A stretch of DNA of 64,000 nucleotides from Rhodohalobacter barkolensis (GCF_002834295.1 NZ_PISP01000001.1:124001-188000), one strand, 5' to 3'; positions 17,552 to 27,650 are shown, counted from the first letter of the stretch. Translations and numbers: made by a program. Notes: a model not told the origin generated them from the letters alone.

Positions 17552-18613
17552 TCACTCCTTCAGTTTATCGGGCAATACGATGCCGAGACGTCCGGCGCGT
17601 TCACGCCACTTTTGGCGGGCTAGTTTCTGCATATCTTCTATGGTATCGATCTCGTCCACAATCTCCATACCGAGCAATGTCTCCACAGCGTCTTCCATGG
17701 TCACCACACCCGAAAATCCGCCGTACTCATCCACGGCAACGGCAATATGCTCCTGTTTTTCGAGCAGTCTCTCAAACAGCTCCTTGAGCGAAGCGGTCTC
17801 GGGAACAATCATCACATCGCGGCGGATATCCTTTAGTTTTTTGTCGCCATTTCCTTCCGAGAGATTGTAATAAAGATCGTTCTTTAGAATATAGCCGGTA
17901 ATATCCTCTTCGTTATCGCCATAGACTGGAATTCTAGAAACGTGTAACTGCTCTTTCTTTTCCAGGGTTTCGTTGATGGTCAGATTCTCGCGAAACTTGA
18001 TGACCACAATACGCGGCGTCATTACATCCCGCACTTTCAGTGATCGGAACTTAATCAGGTTTTTGAAGATCTTTGATTCACCCTCCTCAAATACTCCCTC
18101 CTCGAAACCGAGTTCGGCCATGGCACTAAATTCCTCACGACTTACGGTCGGTTCATTATCATTCCGGGAGAGCATCCGGGTAATGCCCATTGAAAGGAGT
18201 ACCAGCGGGTAGGTCACATAGATCAAACCTTTGGTGGTGTAAGCGGAAAAACCGGAGAGCTCCTTCCAATAGGTTGCGCCGAGCGTTTTTGGGATGATCT
18301 CTGAAAAGATCAGAATGGCGAGAGTCAGAATGGCGGATGTGATACTCACGTATGCATTGCCAAAAACAACCTGTGCCTGGGCACCCACGCCGGCCGCACC
18401 GACGGTATGGGCAATGGTGTTGAGACTTAAAATAGCCGAGAGGGGTCGGTCGATATTGGTTTTGAGATCCTTGAGGATTCCACCTACGCGTGGATTTTTC
18501 TTCTGAAGAACTGTTACGAACGATGAGTTCATGGAGAGCAGCACCGCCTCCAGAATAGAACATAAAAAAGAGACTCCAATTGCCAGAGCCAGATAAAAAA
18601 TCAGTAACGTCAT
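17552..18613 (-). CDS. CNNM/HlyC-type membrane protein with CBS pair
   Basis: A 353-residue protein. The N-terminal CNNM/DUF21 membrane domain covers about residues 1-165, with about four hydrophobic segments and conserved SEIIPKTLGATY. A tandem CBS pair follows (about 195-320, starting at VRDVMTPR and containing AVAVDEYGGFSGVVTMEDAVE). The C-terminal CorC/HlyC transporter-associated domain of many homologues is absent. Members are implicated in Mg2+ or other divalent-cation efflux, with the CBS pair binding nucleotide. The ATG at 18613 begins directly with a hydrophobic helix, as expected. It is a single gene inside repeat DNA. Confidence 0.9.
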   Translation of the reverse strand: MTLLIFYLALAIGVSFLCSILEAVLLSMNSSFVTVLQKKNPRVGGILKDLKTNIDRPLSAILSLNTIAHTVGAAGVGAQAQVVFGNAYVSITSAILTLAILIFSEIIPKTLGATYWKELSGFSAYTTKGLIYVTYPLVLLSMGITRMLSRNDNEPTVSREEFSAMAELGFEEGVFEEGESKIFKNLIKFRSLKVRDVMTPRIVVIKFRENLTINETLEKKEQLHVSRIPVYGDNEEDITGYILKNDLYYNLSEGNGDKKLKDIRRDVMIVPETASLKELFERLLEKQEHIAVAVDEYGGFSGVVTMEDAVETLLGMEIVDEIDTIEDMQKLARQKWRERAGRLGIVLPDKLKE

Positions 18614-18853
18614 AAATAGTAGTTGATATAAAATGGTCGCGGTACACGAAACGAATGCTAAGATACGAGAAATGATAACAAATCTCTTAAAGTGGTTTTT
18701 TACAGTTTAGAATGTACAATTAGACAGGGCAGTACACAGAATTTCTTAAAACATATATCGCATATTGAAAATCACATATCAGCATGAATATCGAATTTCA
18801 GAAGGATAAACTACGATTTGAATTATGAACTACTGAATATGCAAATGGCCAAA

Positions 18854-19193
18854 CCTCGTAGAGGTGAAACACGAATAGCCCCAGGTGAAGTGAAACGAAA
18901 CCTGGGGTTTGGGAAGCCCATTAATTTACCCGCCGAATAGAGGGATTGGTGTGGAGTATAAAACTGTATTGAGGCGGTTCAACTCAGTTTATGGAATGAA
19001 TTGGCTCAAAGATGAGGAATGATGATTTATTATGTGACAGATTAGATATAAACACATTTTGAGGATCATCGCCTCAATTTTATTCGGAGCTCTGAACTTT
19101 TCTCTTTGTTCGGCGATATTATTATCGTATTGCTATATCCCCGGGTTCCGCTACACTATACCCGGGGCTAATCACATTTTGCCCCGTTGGGGA
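18854..19193. repeat. E-element, full-length inverted form
   Basis: Left P2 is CCTC-gta-GAGG. Left P1 is CCCCAGG...CCTGGGG with the loop TGAAGTGAAACGAAA. Right P1 is CCCGGGTTCCG...TACCCGGGG. Right P2 is CCCC-gtt-GGGG. Confidence 0.82.
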
Positions 19194-19265
19194 AGGGGTA
19201 GTGAATCACGGTAGGCCCACGCTACCGTCGCCTCCAGTCTGATCTGCGAACGAATCATTAATTGA

Positions 19266-19586
19266 CCCGGAGGGACAGCATGTTGGTAGCCCCAAGCGTC
19301 AGCTTGGGGTTATGAATAGCACAACAGAATTTCCGCCGAACAGATGGATTTGTTTGGAATATAGAACAGTATTGAGGCGGTTCAACTCAGGTTATGGAAT
19401 GAATTGGCTCAAAGATGAGGAATGATGATTTATTGAGTGACAGATTAGATATAAACACATTTTGAGGATCATCGCCTCAATTTTATTCGGAGCTCTGAAC
19501 TTTTCTCTTTGTTCGGCGATTGTTTTTGTCATCCACGTTACCCCGGGTTGAAACCCGGGGCTAATTATATTTTGCCCCGTTGGGGC
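19266..19586. repeat. E-element, full-length inverted form
   Basis: Left P2 is CCC-gga-GGG. Left P1 is CCCCAAGC-gtca-GCTTGGGG. Right P1 is CCCCGGGTT-ga-AACCCGGGG. Right P2 is GCCCC-gtt-GGGGC. Its central 150 bases are nearly identical to those of the copy at 18854. Confidence 0.82.
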
Positions 19587-19799
19587 AGTGGATGACCGGA
19601 TGCATGCTGACGGGTTCATTCCAAGCCTCAAGCTGCAGGCCTAAGGCAGCCGATCACAAATTGGTGATTCATAGTTCAATCAAAAGCTGTGCAACGGGTT
19701 GCAGATCCGTCGATTATTAGACTCACTCCTAGCCCCCTCTCTGTTCTCTTCCTTTCACAAAGAGAGGTAAGGAACTAAATAGGTATGGGGAGTACACCA

Positions 19800-20166
19800 A
19801 CCCTGTTGGGGTGGAACACTAATAGCCCCGGGTTTCAACCTGGGGTATGATGCGATTATCACGAAATGCCGCCGAAGAGAGGGATTTGTTTGGATTTTAA
19901 AGCTGTATTGAGGTGGTTTAACACAGGTTTTGGAATGAAATGAATTGGTTCAAAATAGAGGATTGATGATTTATTGAAAGGCGGATTAGATATAAACGCA
20001 TTCTGAGGGTCAACGCCTCTACGTTTTCCGGAGCTCTGAACTTTTCTCTCTGTTCGGCGATTGATTATTATCGCATTGCTATATCCCCGGGTTCCGCTGT
20101 GCTTCACCCAGCCTGTCCCGACGTTTTTGGTCGGGAGGGCTAATCATATGCTTCCCCGCTGGGGCA
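19800..20166. repeat. E-element, full-length, with nested hairpin in P1
   Basis: Left P2 is ACCC-tgtt-GGGGT. Left P1 is CCCCGGGTT...AACCTGGGG. In right P1 the 3' arm is interrupted by an extra hairpin (GTCCCGAC-gttttt-GGTCGGGAG, about 20114-20138). The same insertion is found in the elements at 22992, 23382 and 42949. Confidence 0.78.
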
Positions 20167-20234
20167 GGGGTAGTGAATCACGATAGGCTCAAGCTACCGT
20201 CGCCTCCCTTCTGATCTGGGAACGAATGATTAAT

Positions 20235-20548
20235 TGTCCCGGAGGGACAGCATGTTGGTAACCCCAAGCGTCAGCTTGGGGTAAAAGGGATGAACAGATT
20301 CACCCGCCGAACAGAGGGTTTTGTTTGAAATGACAAATTGAATTTAGGCGGTTCCAATCAGTTTGTGGAATGAAATGAATCGGTTCAACAATGAGGAATG
20401 AAGGTATGTTGAATGACATTATGAGGATCATCGCCTCAAGGTAGTCGAGTACCCGGAACCACACTCTCTGTTCGGCGATTAATGGTTGTCATTATTCTTT
20501 ACCCCGGGTTAAAACCCGGGGCTATTTATATGCTGCCCCTTTGGGGCA
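20235..20548. repeat. E-element, full-length inverted form
   Basis: Left P2 is TGTCCC-gga-GGGACA. Left P1 is CCCCAAGC-gtca-GCTTGGGG. Right P1 is CCCCGGGTT-aa-AACCCGGGG. Right P2 is GCCCC-ttt-GGGGC. Confidence 0.82.
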
Positions 20549-20685
20549 GGGATGGATTAGAAATGGACAGTAATTCTCAGTTCAAAAATCGATCATCGTA
20601 TCATAATTGCCGTAGTCCGTACACCGTATAAACCTCTACGCTAACAGAATTCGCCTATCATTTCGAAAACGCTGTCAGGTCTCAC

Positions 20686-20742
20686 ATCTCATATCTAGCA
20701 TCTCAAGTCTCATATCTCATATCTAGCATCTCAAATCTGAAT
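20686..20742. repeat. Heptamer array, ATCT type
   Basis: Eight units at strict 7-base spacing, including CATCTCA, TATCTAG, AGTCTCA and AATCTGA. The last unit ends about 12 bases before the TTG start of the SLC13 gene, so it occupies its promoter or leader. Confidence 0.82.
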
Positions 20743-20754
20743 AATTCCCCGTCA

Positions 20755-22587
20755 TTGTGTAGATTACTTAAATCTACAGTGCTGCTGTACTTATCAATCC
20801 TTATAACAGATTTTATTTTGGCCGATCAAATCATTCTGGGTGCTATTCTATTTATCATGCTGATCTTTTTTGTGATCGGTAAGCCCCGCTACGATATTGT
20901 GGCAATTTTTGGATTGATTGCCGCTACTCTCTTTGGCTTGGTTCCGGGTGAGGAGGCGTTTCGGGGATTCGCGCATCCTGCAGTGATTACCATCGCGGCC
21001 GTACTGATTTTAAGCCGGGGACTCATTAACGCGGGCGTGGTGGATATTGTCTCAAATCGCCTTGAAACCCTTGGCAGCAACATCACACTGCAAACGGCGG
21101 CTATTACCACGCTGGTTGCGGTCTGTTCTGCATTTATGAATAATGTGGGAGCAGTTGCCCTTCTCATGCCGGTCGCCATTCAGCTTGCCCGCAAATACGA
21201 TCGGCCTCCATCCATGCTGCTGATGCCGCTGGCTTTTGGCTCGCTGTTGGGCGGACTCATCACACTGATAGGTACACCGCCTAACATCATTGTGGCCGGG
21301 TTCAGGGAAACTGCGAATGCGTCACCGTTTGGGATGCTCGATTTTGCATGGGTGGGTATTCCTGTAGCGATTGGGGGTATACTTTTTATCACCTTTTTCA
21401 GCCGTTTTCTGGTTCCGCGTCGGGAGGGACAGACTAGCCGCGAGGATGTGTTCCATATAGAAGATTATACAACCGAAGTGAGAGTGCCGGCCGACAGCAA
21501 ACTTGCCGGACTCAATCTGGAAGAGTTCAAACATCAAAAAGATAGGGAAGTGGTGATTGCCGGGATCATCCGGGACAAACACCGGATTCTCTCTCCCTCT
21601 CGAAATGAAAAAATTGAGGCCGGCGATACGTTGATAGTGGAAGCCGGAACCGAGGATCTGGAAAGATTTCTACTGCAGAACGGCCTGGAGCTGAAGGGGA
21701 CCCAGAAGATGGGCGAGGCTCATTTCGGTTCGGATATTGTTCGTATGGTAGAAACTGTAATCATGCCCGATTCCGTACTGGAGTCGAAAACGGTTCGGGA
21801 GATGGATCTGCGATGGCGGTATGGCGTCAACCTGCTTGCGGTTGCCCGGAAAGGAAAACGCATCAACGAGCGGCTGGCCAAAATCCGTTTTCAGGCGGGG
21901 GATATGCTTCTTCTTCAAATACAAAAAGGGAATTTGCACGACACCTTTCAGCAGCTGAATCTGGTGATGTTGAATGAACGGGAGATCTTTTTAAGTAAAA
22001 AGCGGAATTTACTGGGAGCGATGGCCATTTTTGCCCTGGCAGTTGGGCTTTCCACCTTCAACCTGATGCGGATTGAAATTGCATTGGCCGGAGCAGCCGC
22101 CACATTTGCCCTATTCCGGTTTGTAAAACTTCGCGAGCTGTATCAGTCTGTCGACTGGCCCATTGTGGTTTTTTTGGGTGCGATTATTCCGGTTGCCGAA
22201 GCACTTGAACCTACCGGAACGGCAGACCTGATCTCATCGCTGTTGCTGGATCAGAGCGACCGGATGGCACCTTTTATGATTGTAGGTTCGGTTTTGATTA
22301 CCACCATGCTGTTGGCAAACCTGGTCAACAAGGTGTCTGCCGTTTTGATGGCGCCGATTGCGATCAACATGGCGCAGCAACTGGATGTTTCGGCCGACCC
22401 GCTGCTGATGGCGGTGGCCATTGGGGCAACTTGCGCATTTTTAACCCCGCTCGGTCACCAGTCGAACATTCTGGTATTGGGTCCGGGTGGATACGATTTT
22501 ACCGACTATTGGAAACTTGGGTTACCACTCTCCATTATTGTTATCCTCATTTCCGTACCGGCGATCCTCTGGGCGTGGCCGTTTTGA
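20755..22587 (+). CDS. SLC13-family permease with two RCK_C (TrkA-C) domains
   Basis: A membrane transporter of up to 610 residues, of the SLC13/DASS-like ion transporter class. Two clusters of about six hydrophobic helices flank a cytoplasmic insert (about 215-420). The insert has two TrkA-C-like domains; the first contains ADSKLAGLNLEEF and the second PDSVLESKTVREMD. Substrate-loop motifs are GTPPNIIVAG and, near the C terminus, GHQSNILVLG. Members move sulfate, carboxylates or other anions with Na+. The start is uncertain: TTG 20755, GTG 20779 and TTG 20818 (which gives MADQIILGAILF) are all possible, and there is no strong ribosome site. A second, divergent paralogue lies at 25369-27153. 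Confidence 0.9.
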   Translation: MCRLLKSTVLLYLSILITDFILADQIILGAILFIMLIFFVIGKPRYDIVAIFGLIAATLFGLVPGEEAFRGFAHPAVITIAAVLILSRGLINAGVVDIVSNRLETLGSNITLQTAAITTLVAVCSAFMNNVGAVALLMPVAIQLARKYDRPPSMLLMPLAFGSLLGGLITLIGTPPNIIVAGFRETANASPFGMLDFAWVGIPVAIGGILFITFFSRFLVPRREGQTSREDVFHIEDYTTEVRVPADSKLAGLNLEEFKHQKDREVVIAGIIRDKHRILSPSRNEKIEAGDTLIVEAGTEDLERFLLQNGLELKGTQKMGEAHFGSDIVRMVETVIMPDSVLESKTVREMDLRWRYGVNLLAVARKGKRINERLAKIRFQAGDMLLLQIQKGNLHDTFQQLNLVMLNEREIFLSKKRNLLGAMAIFALAVGLSTFNLMRIEIALAGAAATFALFRFVKLRELYQSVDWPIVVFLGAIIPVAEALEPTGTADLISSLLLDQSDRMAPFMIVGSVLITTMLLANLVNKVSAVLMAPIAINMAQQLDVSADPLLMAVAIGATCAFLTPLGHQSNILVLGPGGYDFTDYWKLGLPLSIIVILISVPAILWAWPF

Positions 22588-22863
22588 ATTGGTGTTCGGT
22601 TTACGGTATAGGGTGTACGGTGTGCGCCTCCTTCTTCTGAAATTCTCCGCCTGCATTCTGCATGACAACCCACCCCCAGCCCCTCCCTCTCACGCAAATG
22701 CACGTGACATGGATGGGGGCTATTTAGCTTCAGATAATTCATGTTTGGGAATTGCTTTCCCAAGGGACAGTATGTAGGTAGTTCCCCCAACCTTGTCCAT
22801 AGCGGCAGGATTAGTTTTAACCTGCGGTGTACAGATCAGGTCTCAGGGTTCTGGCAGCAGGAA

Positions 22864-22912
22864 GTCAATTCATAATTCACAATTCGGCATTCAACATTCT
22901 ACATTCATCCCA
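22864..22912. repeat. Heptamer array, ATTC type
   Basis: Seven units with a constant ATTC core: AATTCAT, AATTCAC, AATTCGG, CATTCAA, CATTCTA, CATTCAT. ATTC is the complement of the GAAT core seen elsewhere. Confidence 0.82.
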
Positions 22913-22991
22913 CTCCCTCCTCCCTGAGCTCGGCTCCGGAAACGAGAAACGTGCAGCTCTGCTGCGTTAAATAACTCTGCTCAGATTAGCA

Positions 22992-23144
22992 CCGCCTCAT
23001 CAAGACCAAGCACTCTGAACGGCTCTCTCTATTCGGCGGGGATGTGAGGTATACTTCATATACCCCGGGTTTCACTTTGTTACACCCAGCCTGTCCCGAC
23101 GTTTTTGGTCGGGAGGGCTAATTATATTTTGCCCCGTTGGGGCA
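22992..23144 (+). repeat. E-element, half form with nested hairpin
   Basis: R runs from CCGCCTCATC to TTCGGCGG. P1 is interrupted by GTCCCGAC-gttttt-GGTCGGGAG. P2 is GCCCC-gtt-GGGGC. Confidence 0.78.
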
Positions 23145-23312
23145 GTGGATGACCGGATGCATGCTGAAGTTGCAGGCTGAAGGATTATTTCAAGGCCTTT
23201 TGGAACTCACCCCCCTGCCCCTCTCTACTCTCTTTGTTCGTAAAGAGGGGGGCGTTTTAAATAGCATTTTGTTCTGGATACTTCGTAGATCGTACTCGGT
23301 TTATTTGATTGA

Positions 23313-23372
23313 CGAATCACCGAATGACCGAACTGAGAACTACGATTTGAATTTTGAAAGATGGAATATGCG
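23313..23372. repeat. Heptamer array, GAAY type
   Basis: CGAATCAC and CGAATGAC (8 bases) are followed by 7-base units ending in GATTTGA. The same phrase recurs at about 27465-27515 and 29495-29550, each time just before a CCTCGTAGAGG E-element. Confidence 0.75.
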
Positions 23373-23381
23373 AATGCAGAA

Positions 23382-23523
23382 CCTCGTAGAGGTGAAACAC
23401 TAATAGCCCTCCCGACTAAAAGCATCGGGGCAGGCTGGGTTTTAACCCGGGGTAAAGAATAAAAACCTCATTTGTCCGACGAAGCGAGGGATTGGTTTGG
23501 AGTTGATAACAGAATTGAGGCGG
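23382..23523 (-). repeat. E-element, half form with nested hairpin
   Basis: P2 is CCTC-gta-GAGG. P1 contains the inserted CCCGAC...GGGG hairpin (degenerate). The segment from about 23440 to 23610 is nearly identical to 27563-27738. Confidence 0.78.
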
Positions 23524-23559
23524 TTTTGCGATGATCATATTTCAAACGCAATTCCTGTT

Positions 23560-23800
23560 CATTTTGTCTTGATCCGCCGGTGGTCGGACAGGTACAAAAC
23601 GAACCAAAAAATCAAGCCTGCCTGCGCTGAAGCTTCGGAAGGCAGGGCTGTGAGAAATTATCGGCGTTCACAGCCAGGGGCCGGAAAAACTCAAGGCCTG
23701 ATATCTTTCAATTATACTTCTAAATTCGTTGGAGGCTGGTGAGTTTTTCTTTTCGTCTCCTGTCTGCTCACTTTACCCGCTGATTTCTCTAGGCCGTTTT
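23560..23800 (+). repeat. R2 palindrome, second variant
   Basis: It starts CTTGATCCGCCGG and ends CTGATTTCTCTAGGCCG. The right half is the GAGTTTTTCTTTTCGTCTCC variant. An extra GCCTGCC...GGCAGG hairpin is inserted near 23620-23648. Confidence 0.65.
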
Positions 23801-23987
23801 GACTCATCGCTTTGTTTTGGAACTCACCCCCCAATCCCATTCTTCCGCCAGCCGGCGGATCGTAAAGAGGGGAGTGTTTTAGATCATATTTGTTCTGCGT
23901 GCATCGTAGATTGTACTTCTTATTTTGATTGATGAATGACCGAACTGCGATTTGAATATTGAATAATTATATAGGTTAATGACCTAA

Positions 23988-24317
23988 CCTCGTAGAGGTG
24001 AAACACTAATAGCCCCGGGTTTTAACCCGGGGTATGATGCGATTATTACGAATTGCCGCCGAATAGAGGGTTTTGTTTAGAATGACAAATTGAATAGAGG
24101 CGGTTCCAATCAGATTGTGGGATGAAATGAATCGGTTCAAAATTATGAATTGATGATTTATTGAAAGTCTGATTAGATATAAACGCATTCTTTGGGTCAA
24201 CGCCTCAACGTTGACCGGAGCTTTGAACCAATCTCTCTGTTCGGCGATTGATTATTGTCATACACATTACCCTGGGTTGAAACCCAGGGCTAAAAATATA
24301 CTGCTGCACTAGGGCAG
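23988..24317. repeat. E-element, full-length inverted form
   Basis: Left P2 is CCTC-gta-GAGG. Left P1 is CCCCGGGTT-tt-AACCCGGGG. Right P1 is CCCTGGGTT-ga-AACCCAGGG, a compensated stem change. Right P2 is weak (CTGCACTAGGGCAG). Confidence 0.82.
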
Positions 24318-24557
24318 GGATGGATTAGAAATGGTAAGTTATTGTTGCCAATCATATTGATGTTGTACTCCAAACTTCAGGTTACAAGTTGCAGGCCTCA
24401 GGCAGCCGATCACAAATTGGTGATTCATAGTTCAATCAAAAGCTGTGCAACGGGTTGCAAAATCTGTCGATAATAAGACTTACTCCGAGCCCCCCTCTCT
24501 GTTCTCTTCCGTTCACAAAGAGAGGTAAGGAACTAAATAGATATGGGGAGTACACCA

Positions 24558-24888
24558 ACCCCGTAGGGGTGAAACACTAATAGCCCCGGGTTTCAACCCG
24601 GGGTATGATGCGATTAACACGAATTGCCACCGAACAGAGGGGTTGGTTTAGAATGACAAATTGAATAGAGGCGGTTCTGCTTAGATTGTGGAATGAAATA
24701 AATCGGTTCAAAATTGTGGATTGATGATTTGTTGAACGGCGGATTAGATATATACACATTCTTCGGATTTTCGCCTCTACGTTTTCCGGAGCTCTGAACT
24801 TTTCTCTCTGTTCGGCGATGTTTTACTGTCTACCTCGTTACCCTGGGTTGAAACCCAGGGCTAATCATATTCTGCCCCGCCGGGGCAG
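24558..24888. repeat. E-element, full-length inverted form
   Basis: Left P2 is ACCCC-gta-GGGGT. Left P1 is CCCCGGGTT...AACCCGGGG. Right P1 is CCCTGGGTT-ga-AACCCAGGG. Right P2 is CTGCCCC-gcc-GGGGCAG. Confidence 0.82.
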
Positions 24889-25075
24889 TGGATTACCGGC
24901 TGCATGCTGCCGATCACAAATCGGTGATTCGAAATTCAAAAAACCTGTTCAACGGGTTAATGGGGAACTCATTCCTCCGATCAAAATCAATGTGAAAGGT
25001 TCTATATCCATACTCACTGTTCTCTTCCGATTACAATGAGTGGCGATATAAATTTCATATTTCGTTTGATAATTA

Positions 25076-25150
25076 ACTCCGTAGGAGTGTCCAAAATTAT
25101 AGCTCCGGGTTGAAACCCGGGGCTATTTATATGCTGCCCCTTTGGGGCAG
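25076..25150 (+). repeat. E-element, reduced: P2-P1-P2 without R
   Basis: ACTCC-gta-GGAGT, then a CCGGGTTGAAACCCGG P1, then GCCCC-ttt-GGGGC. It looks like a deletion of the central R parts that left only the outer hairpins. Confidence 0.75.
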
Positions 25151-25368
25151 GAGGGTTGCAAATACTGCATGATTTCGTTGCCAACTGTCTGCATGCCGTA
25201 CTACAAGCTACAGGCCTTAGGTTGCCTTTTGTAAATCAGAGATTTGAAATTCAACGATTCATTATTTTAAACTAAATCTGTGCTTAGGGTCGCGTGGACC
25301 GCTGATTTTCAACTCGTGTCTCCGGCCTGGAGAAGGCAGTGGTACACCGTAAACCGAACACCACCGGC

Positions 25369-27153
25369 CTAAAACGGCCAAACAATCGGAATCAGGAGGG
25401 TGGCGATGATCCAGAAAATGATATTGATGGGCAGCCCGAGTTTGGTGAAGTCGGTAAATTTATACTGTCCGGCGCCAAAAACCAGGGTATTGGCATGATG
25501 ACCAAACGGAGTCAGGAACGTGAGGGATGCCGCGTAGGAGACACTGATCAGAAATGGCTCCGGGTTCACCCCGATAGAATCGGCAATCTGTATGGCAAGG
25601 GGAGCGACGAGGGCTGCTGACGCATTAGTAGACATAATGGCCGACATCAACATGGTAAGCAGGTAAAAACCGGCAAGCATGGCATGGGGGCCAAAGTCCG
25701 ACAGGGAATCAATCAGAGTTTCGGCCATCAGGGTGGCAGCTCCCGTTTTATCCATTGCAAGACCCAGCGGGATCACCCCGGCAAGCAGAATGATGATTTT
25801 CCAGTTGATGGCTTCGTACGCTTCCTCTGTGGTGATACAACCGGTCAGGATCATCAGGATCACGCCGGAACCTGCGCTGATGGCAATCGGCAGCAGTTCG
25901 AGAGCGGCTACAATAACCACACTCAATAAAATGCCCAGCGCAATAAAGGTTTTGTCGCTTCTTTTATCCATTACACCCAATTTGGACGCAACAATAAACG
26001 CAGAACCCTTTTCAACCTCCTGGATACGATCGGAACTGAGGCTAAGCAGCAGGGTGTCGCCTCCGGAGATCTTCATTTTCTTAAGATCATCTTTTTTAAT
26101 TTCACCTTTCTGCCGGACGGCCAGGGGAATCGCACCATATCGCTCATAGAAATCGATGCTGTCGAGCGTGCTGCCATCCAGGGGGGAGTCCGGTGTAACA
26201 ACCGCTTCGATGAGTGCATCGCGCCCCTGTTCAAGGTCAACATCTTCCCAATCCTTTGCCACCACGGGAGAAAAACCTTTTTTCAGAAGCAGCTTGTTCA
26301 GATCGGCCGGATTTCCCCTAATCCGTAAAATATCACCGGCCTCAATTTGAACTTTTGATCGCTGTGCCGACCGGCTGCCGTCTGATTTGATAATTCGAAG
26401 AACATCCAGGTCAAACTGTTCGGTGAGCCGATCCTTATCGAACGTGTTGCCTACCAGCGTACAGTTGGGTTCGATGACCACATCGGTGAGATATCCCTCC
26501 AGTTCATAATCTTTGGTGAGTTCCTCCTTCTTTTCAGACCGCCGGGAGGGCAGCATTTTAAAACCAAACAGGAACAGAAACAGGTAGCCGGCAATGAGCA
26601 GTACAATGCCGATGGGGGCGAAATCGAACATTCCGAACGATGCGACTTCTCTCTCATCAGCGATAGAAGCAACCAGCAGGTTGGTGGACGTCCCGATCAG
26701 GGTTGAAATTCCGCCCATGATGGCCGCAAAAGAGACAGGCATCAGCAGTTTGGAGGCACTCACCCCAATTTTTGAAGCCACCCCGATCAGAATGGGAATA
26801 AATATCACCACGACGGCCGTATTATTCATGATTGCAGACATCGCGCTGATAAAGAGCATCATCACAAACATCCAGAAATAGAAATTTTCCTGAAGCCGTT
26901 CGGAAAAATAGTCGCCCGCCTTATTCAGAATGCCGGTACGCCGCAGACCTTCACTCAGTACAAACATCGATGCGATAGCCACCGTAGCCGGGTGACTGAT
27001 TCCGGAGAATCCCTCTTCAAACGTGAGAATGCCGGAGACCAGGAGGGAGAAGAGCAGGATCATTGCGGCAACATCAAACGAGACGTAGTCTGTAGCAAAA
27101 AGGATGAATGCAGCAATGAGGAGAATAAAAACAAAAACAATCTCAAACGTCAT
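25369..27153 (-). CDS. SLC13-family permease with RCK_C domains
   Basis: A 594-residue permease with the same architecture as the 20755 gene: helices, a cytoplasmic insert with TrkA-C-like repeats (LEGYLTDVVIEPNCTLVGNTF and VVTPDSPLDGSTLDSIDFYE), then helices. The substrate-loop motifs are GTSTNLLVAS and GHHANTLVFG; they differ from GTPPNIIVAG in the paralogue, so the substrates may differ. The ATG at 27153 begins MTFEIVFVFILLIAAF, a proper first helix. The two genes converge on the 2.8-kb repeat field. Confidence 0.9.
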   Translation of the reverse strand: MTFEIVFVFILLIAAFILFATDYVSFDVAAMILLFSLLVSGILTFEEGFSGISHPATVAIASMFVLSEGLRRTGILNKAGDYFSERLQENFYFWMFVMMLFISAMSAIMNNTAVVVIFIPILIGVASKIGVSASKLLMPVSFAAIMGGISTLIGTSTNLLVASIADEREVASFGMFDFAPIGIVLLIAGYLFLFLFGFKMLPSRRSEKKEELTKDYELEGYLTDVVIEPNCTLVGNTFDKDRLTEQFDLDVLRIIKSDGSRSAQRSKVQIEAGDILRIRGNPADLNKLLLKKGFSPVVAKDWEDVDLEQGRDALIEAVVTPDSPLDGSTLDSIDFYERYGAIPLAVRQKGEIKKDDLKKMKISGGDTLLLSLSSDRIQEVEKGSAFIVASKLGVMDKRSDKTFIALGILLSVVIVAALELLPIAISAGSGVILMILTGCITTEEAYEAINWKIIILLAGVIPLGLAMDKTGAATLMAETLIDSLSDFGPHAMLAGFYLLTMLMSAIMSTNASAALVAPLAIQIADSIGVNPEPFLISVSYAASLTFLTPFGHHANTLVFGAGQYKFTDFTKLGLPINIIFWIIATLLIPIVWPF

Positions 27154-27533
27154 GGTCTATAAATAGTCTGTTTCCGGATTATATAGGATGCCAGGAATAA
27201 TGAAACCGCTCTAATTGTACGAATAGCAACAATTAAAGTCGATAACGGATTTCTTTTGCAGGAGGCAGGCTTCAGGCCACAAGTCACCACCGGGAGCTCC
27301 GCTTCCCGTCTGCATGCTGCAGTTGCAGGCTGACGGGTTGATTTCAAGGTCGTTTTGCAACTCCCACCTGTCCCCCCTCTCTGTTCACTATCGTTCACAA
27401 AGAGGGGGAACGTATAAATCAGTTTTGCTCTGCGTACATCGTAGAAGGTACTTCGCATTTTGATTGACGAATGACCGAACTGTGAACTACGATTTGGACT
27501 TTGATTTGAGTCGCGAAAAGTGATTTTGCCAAA

Positions 27534-27650
27534 CCTCGTAGAGGTGTAATACAATTAGCCCCGGGTTTTAACCCGGGGTAAAGAATAAAAACCTCATTTG
27601 TCCGACGAAGCGAGGGATTGGTTTGGAGTTGATAACAGAATTGAGGCGGT
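27534..27650 (-). repeat. E-element, half form
   Basis: P2 is CCTC-gta-GAGG. P1 is CCCCGGGTT-tt-AACCCGGGG. R is diverged at its left end (TCCGACGAAGCGAGG) exactly as in the copy at 23382, so the two share a recent ancestor. Confidence 0.78.

Larger units (their letters stand above)
18614..20754. other. Intergenic, 2,141 bp: four full-length E-elements
   Basis: Loose heptamers (about 18755-18835) precede full E-elements at 18854-19193, 19266-19586, 19800-20166 and 20235-20548. The first and second pairs are each joined by the CGGTAGGCCCACGCTACCG-type linker (19208-19255, 20177-20225). A CCCCTCTC hairpin (19732-19768) lies between the pairs. The end holds a CCGTA-like patch (20608-20640), a CTGTCAGG motif and an ATCT array (20686-20742) abutting the SLC13 gene. 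Confidence 0.8.
22588..25368. other. Intergenic, 2,781 bp: repeats between two convergent SLC13 genes
   Basis: The largest gap. It holds a CCCCTCC/GGAGGGG-type hairpin (22671-22725), an AATTCNN array (22864-22912), R4 hairpins (22925-22975), E-elements (22992-23144 and 23382-23523), a CCCCTCT hairpin (23216-23252), an array (23313-23372) and R2 (23560-23800). A further CCCCTC hairpin (23830-23875) is followed by full E-elements at 23988-24317 and 24558-24888 and a reduced one at 25076-25150. The stretch 24400-24600 repeats 19640-19850 almost exactly. No gene is seen. Confidence 0.8.

Noticed and set aside
16017-24888. Complete insertion sequence with transposase
   Set aside because: No open frame of transposase size or motif exists within or next to the E-elements.
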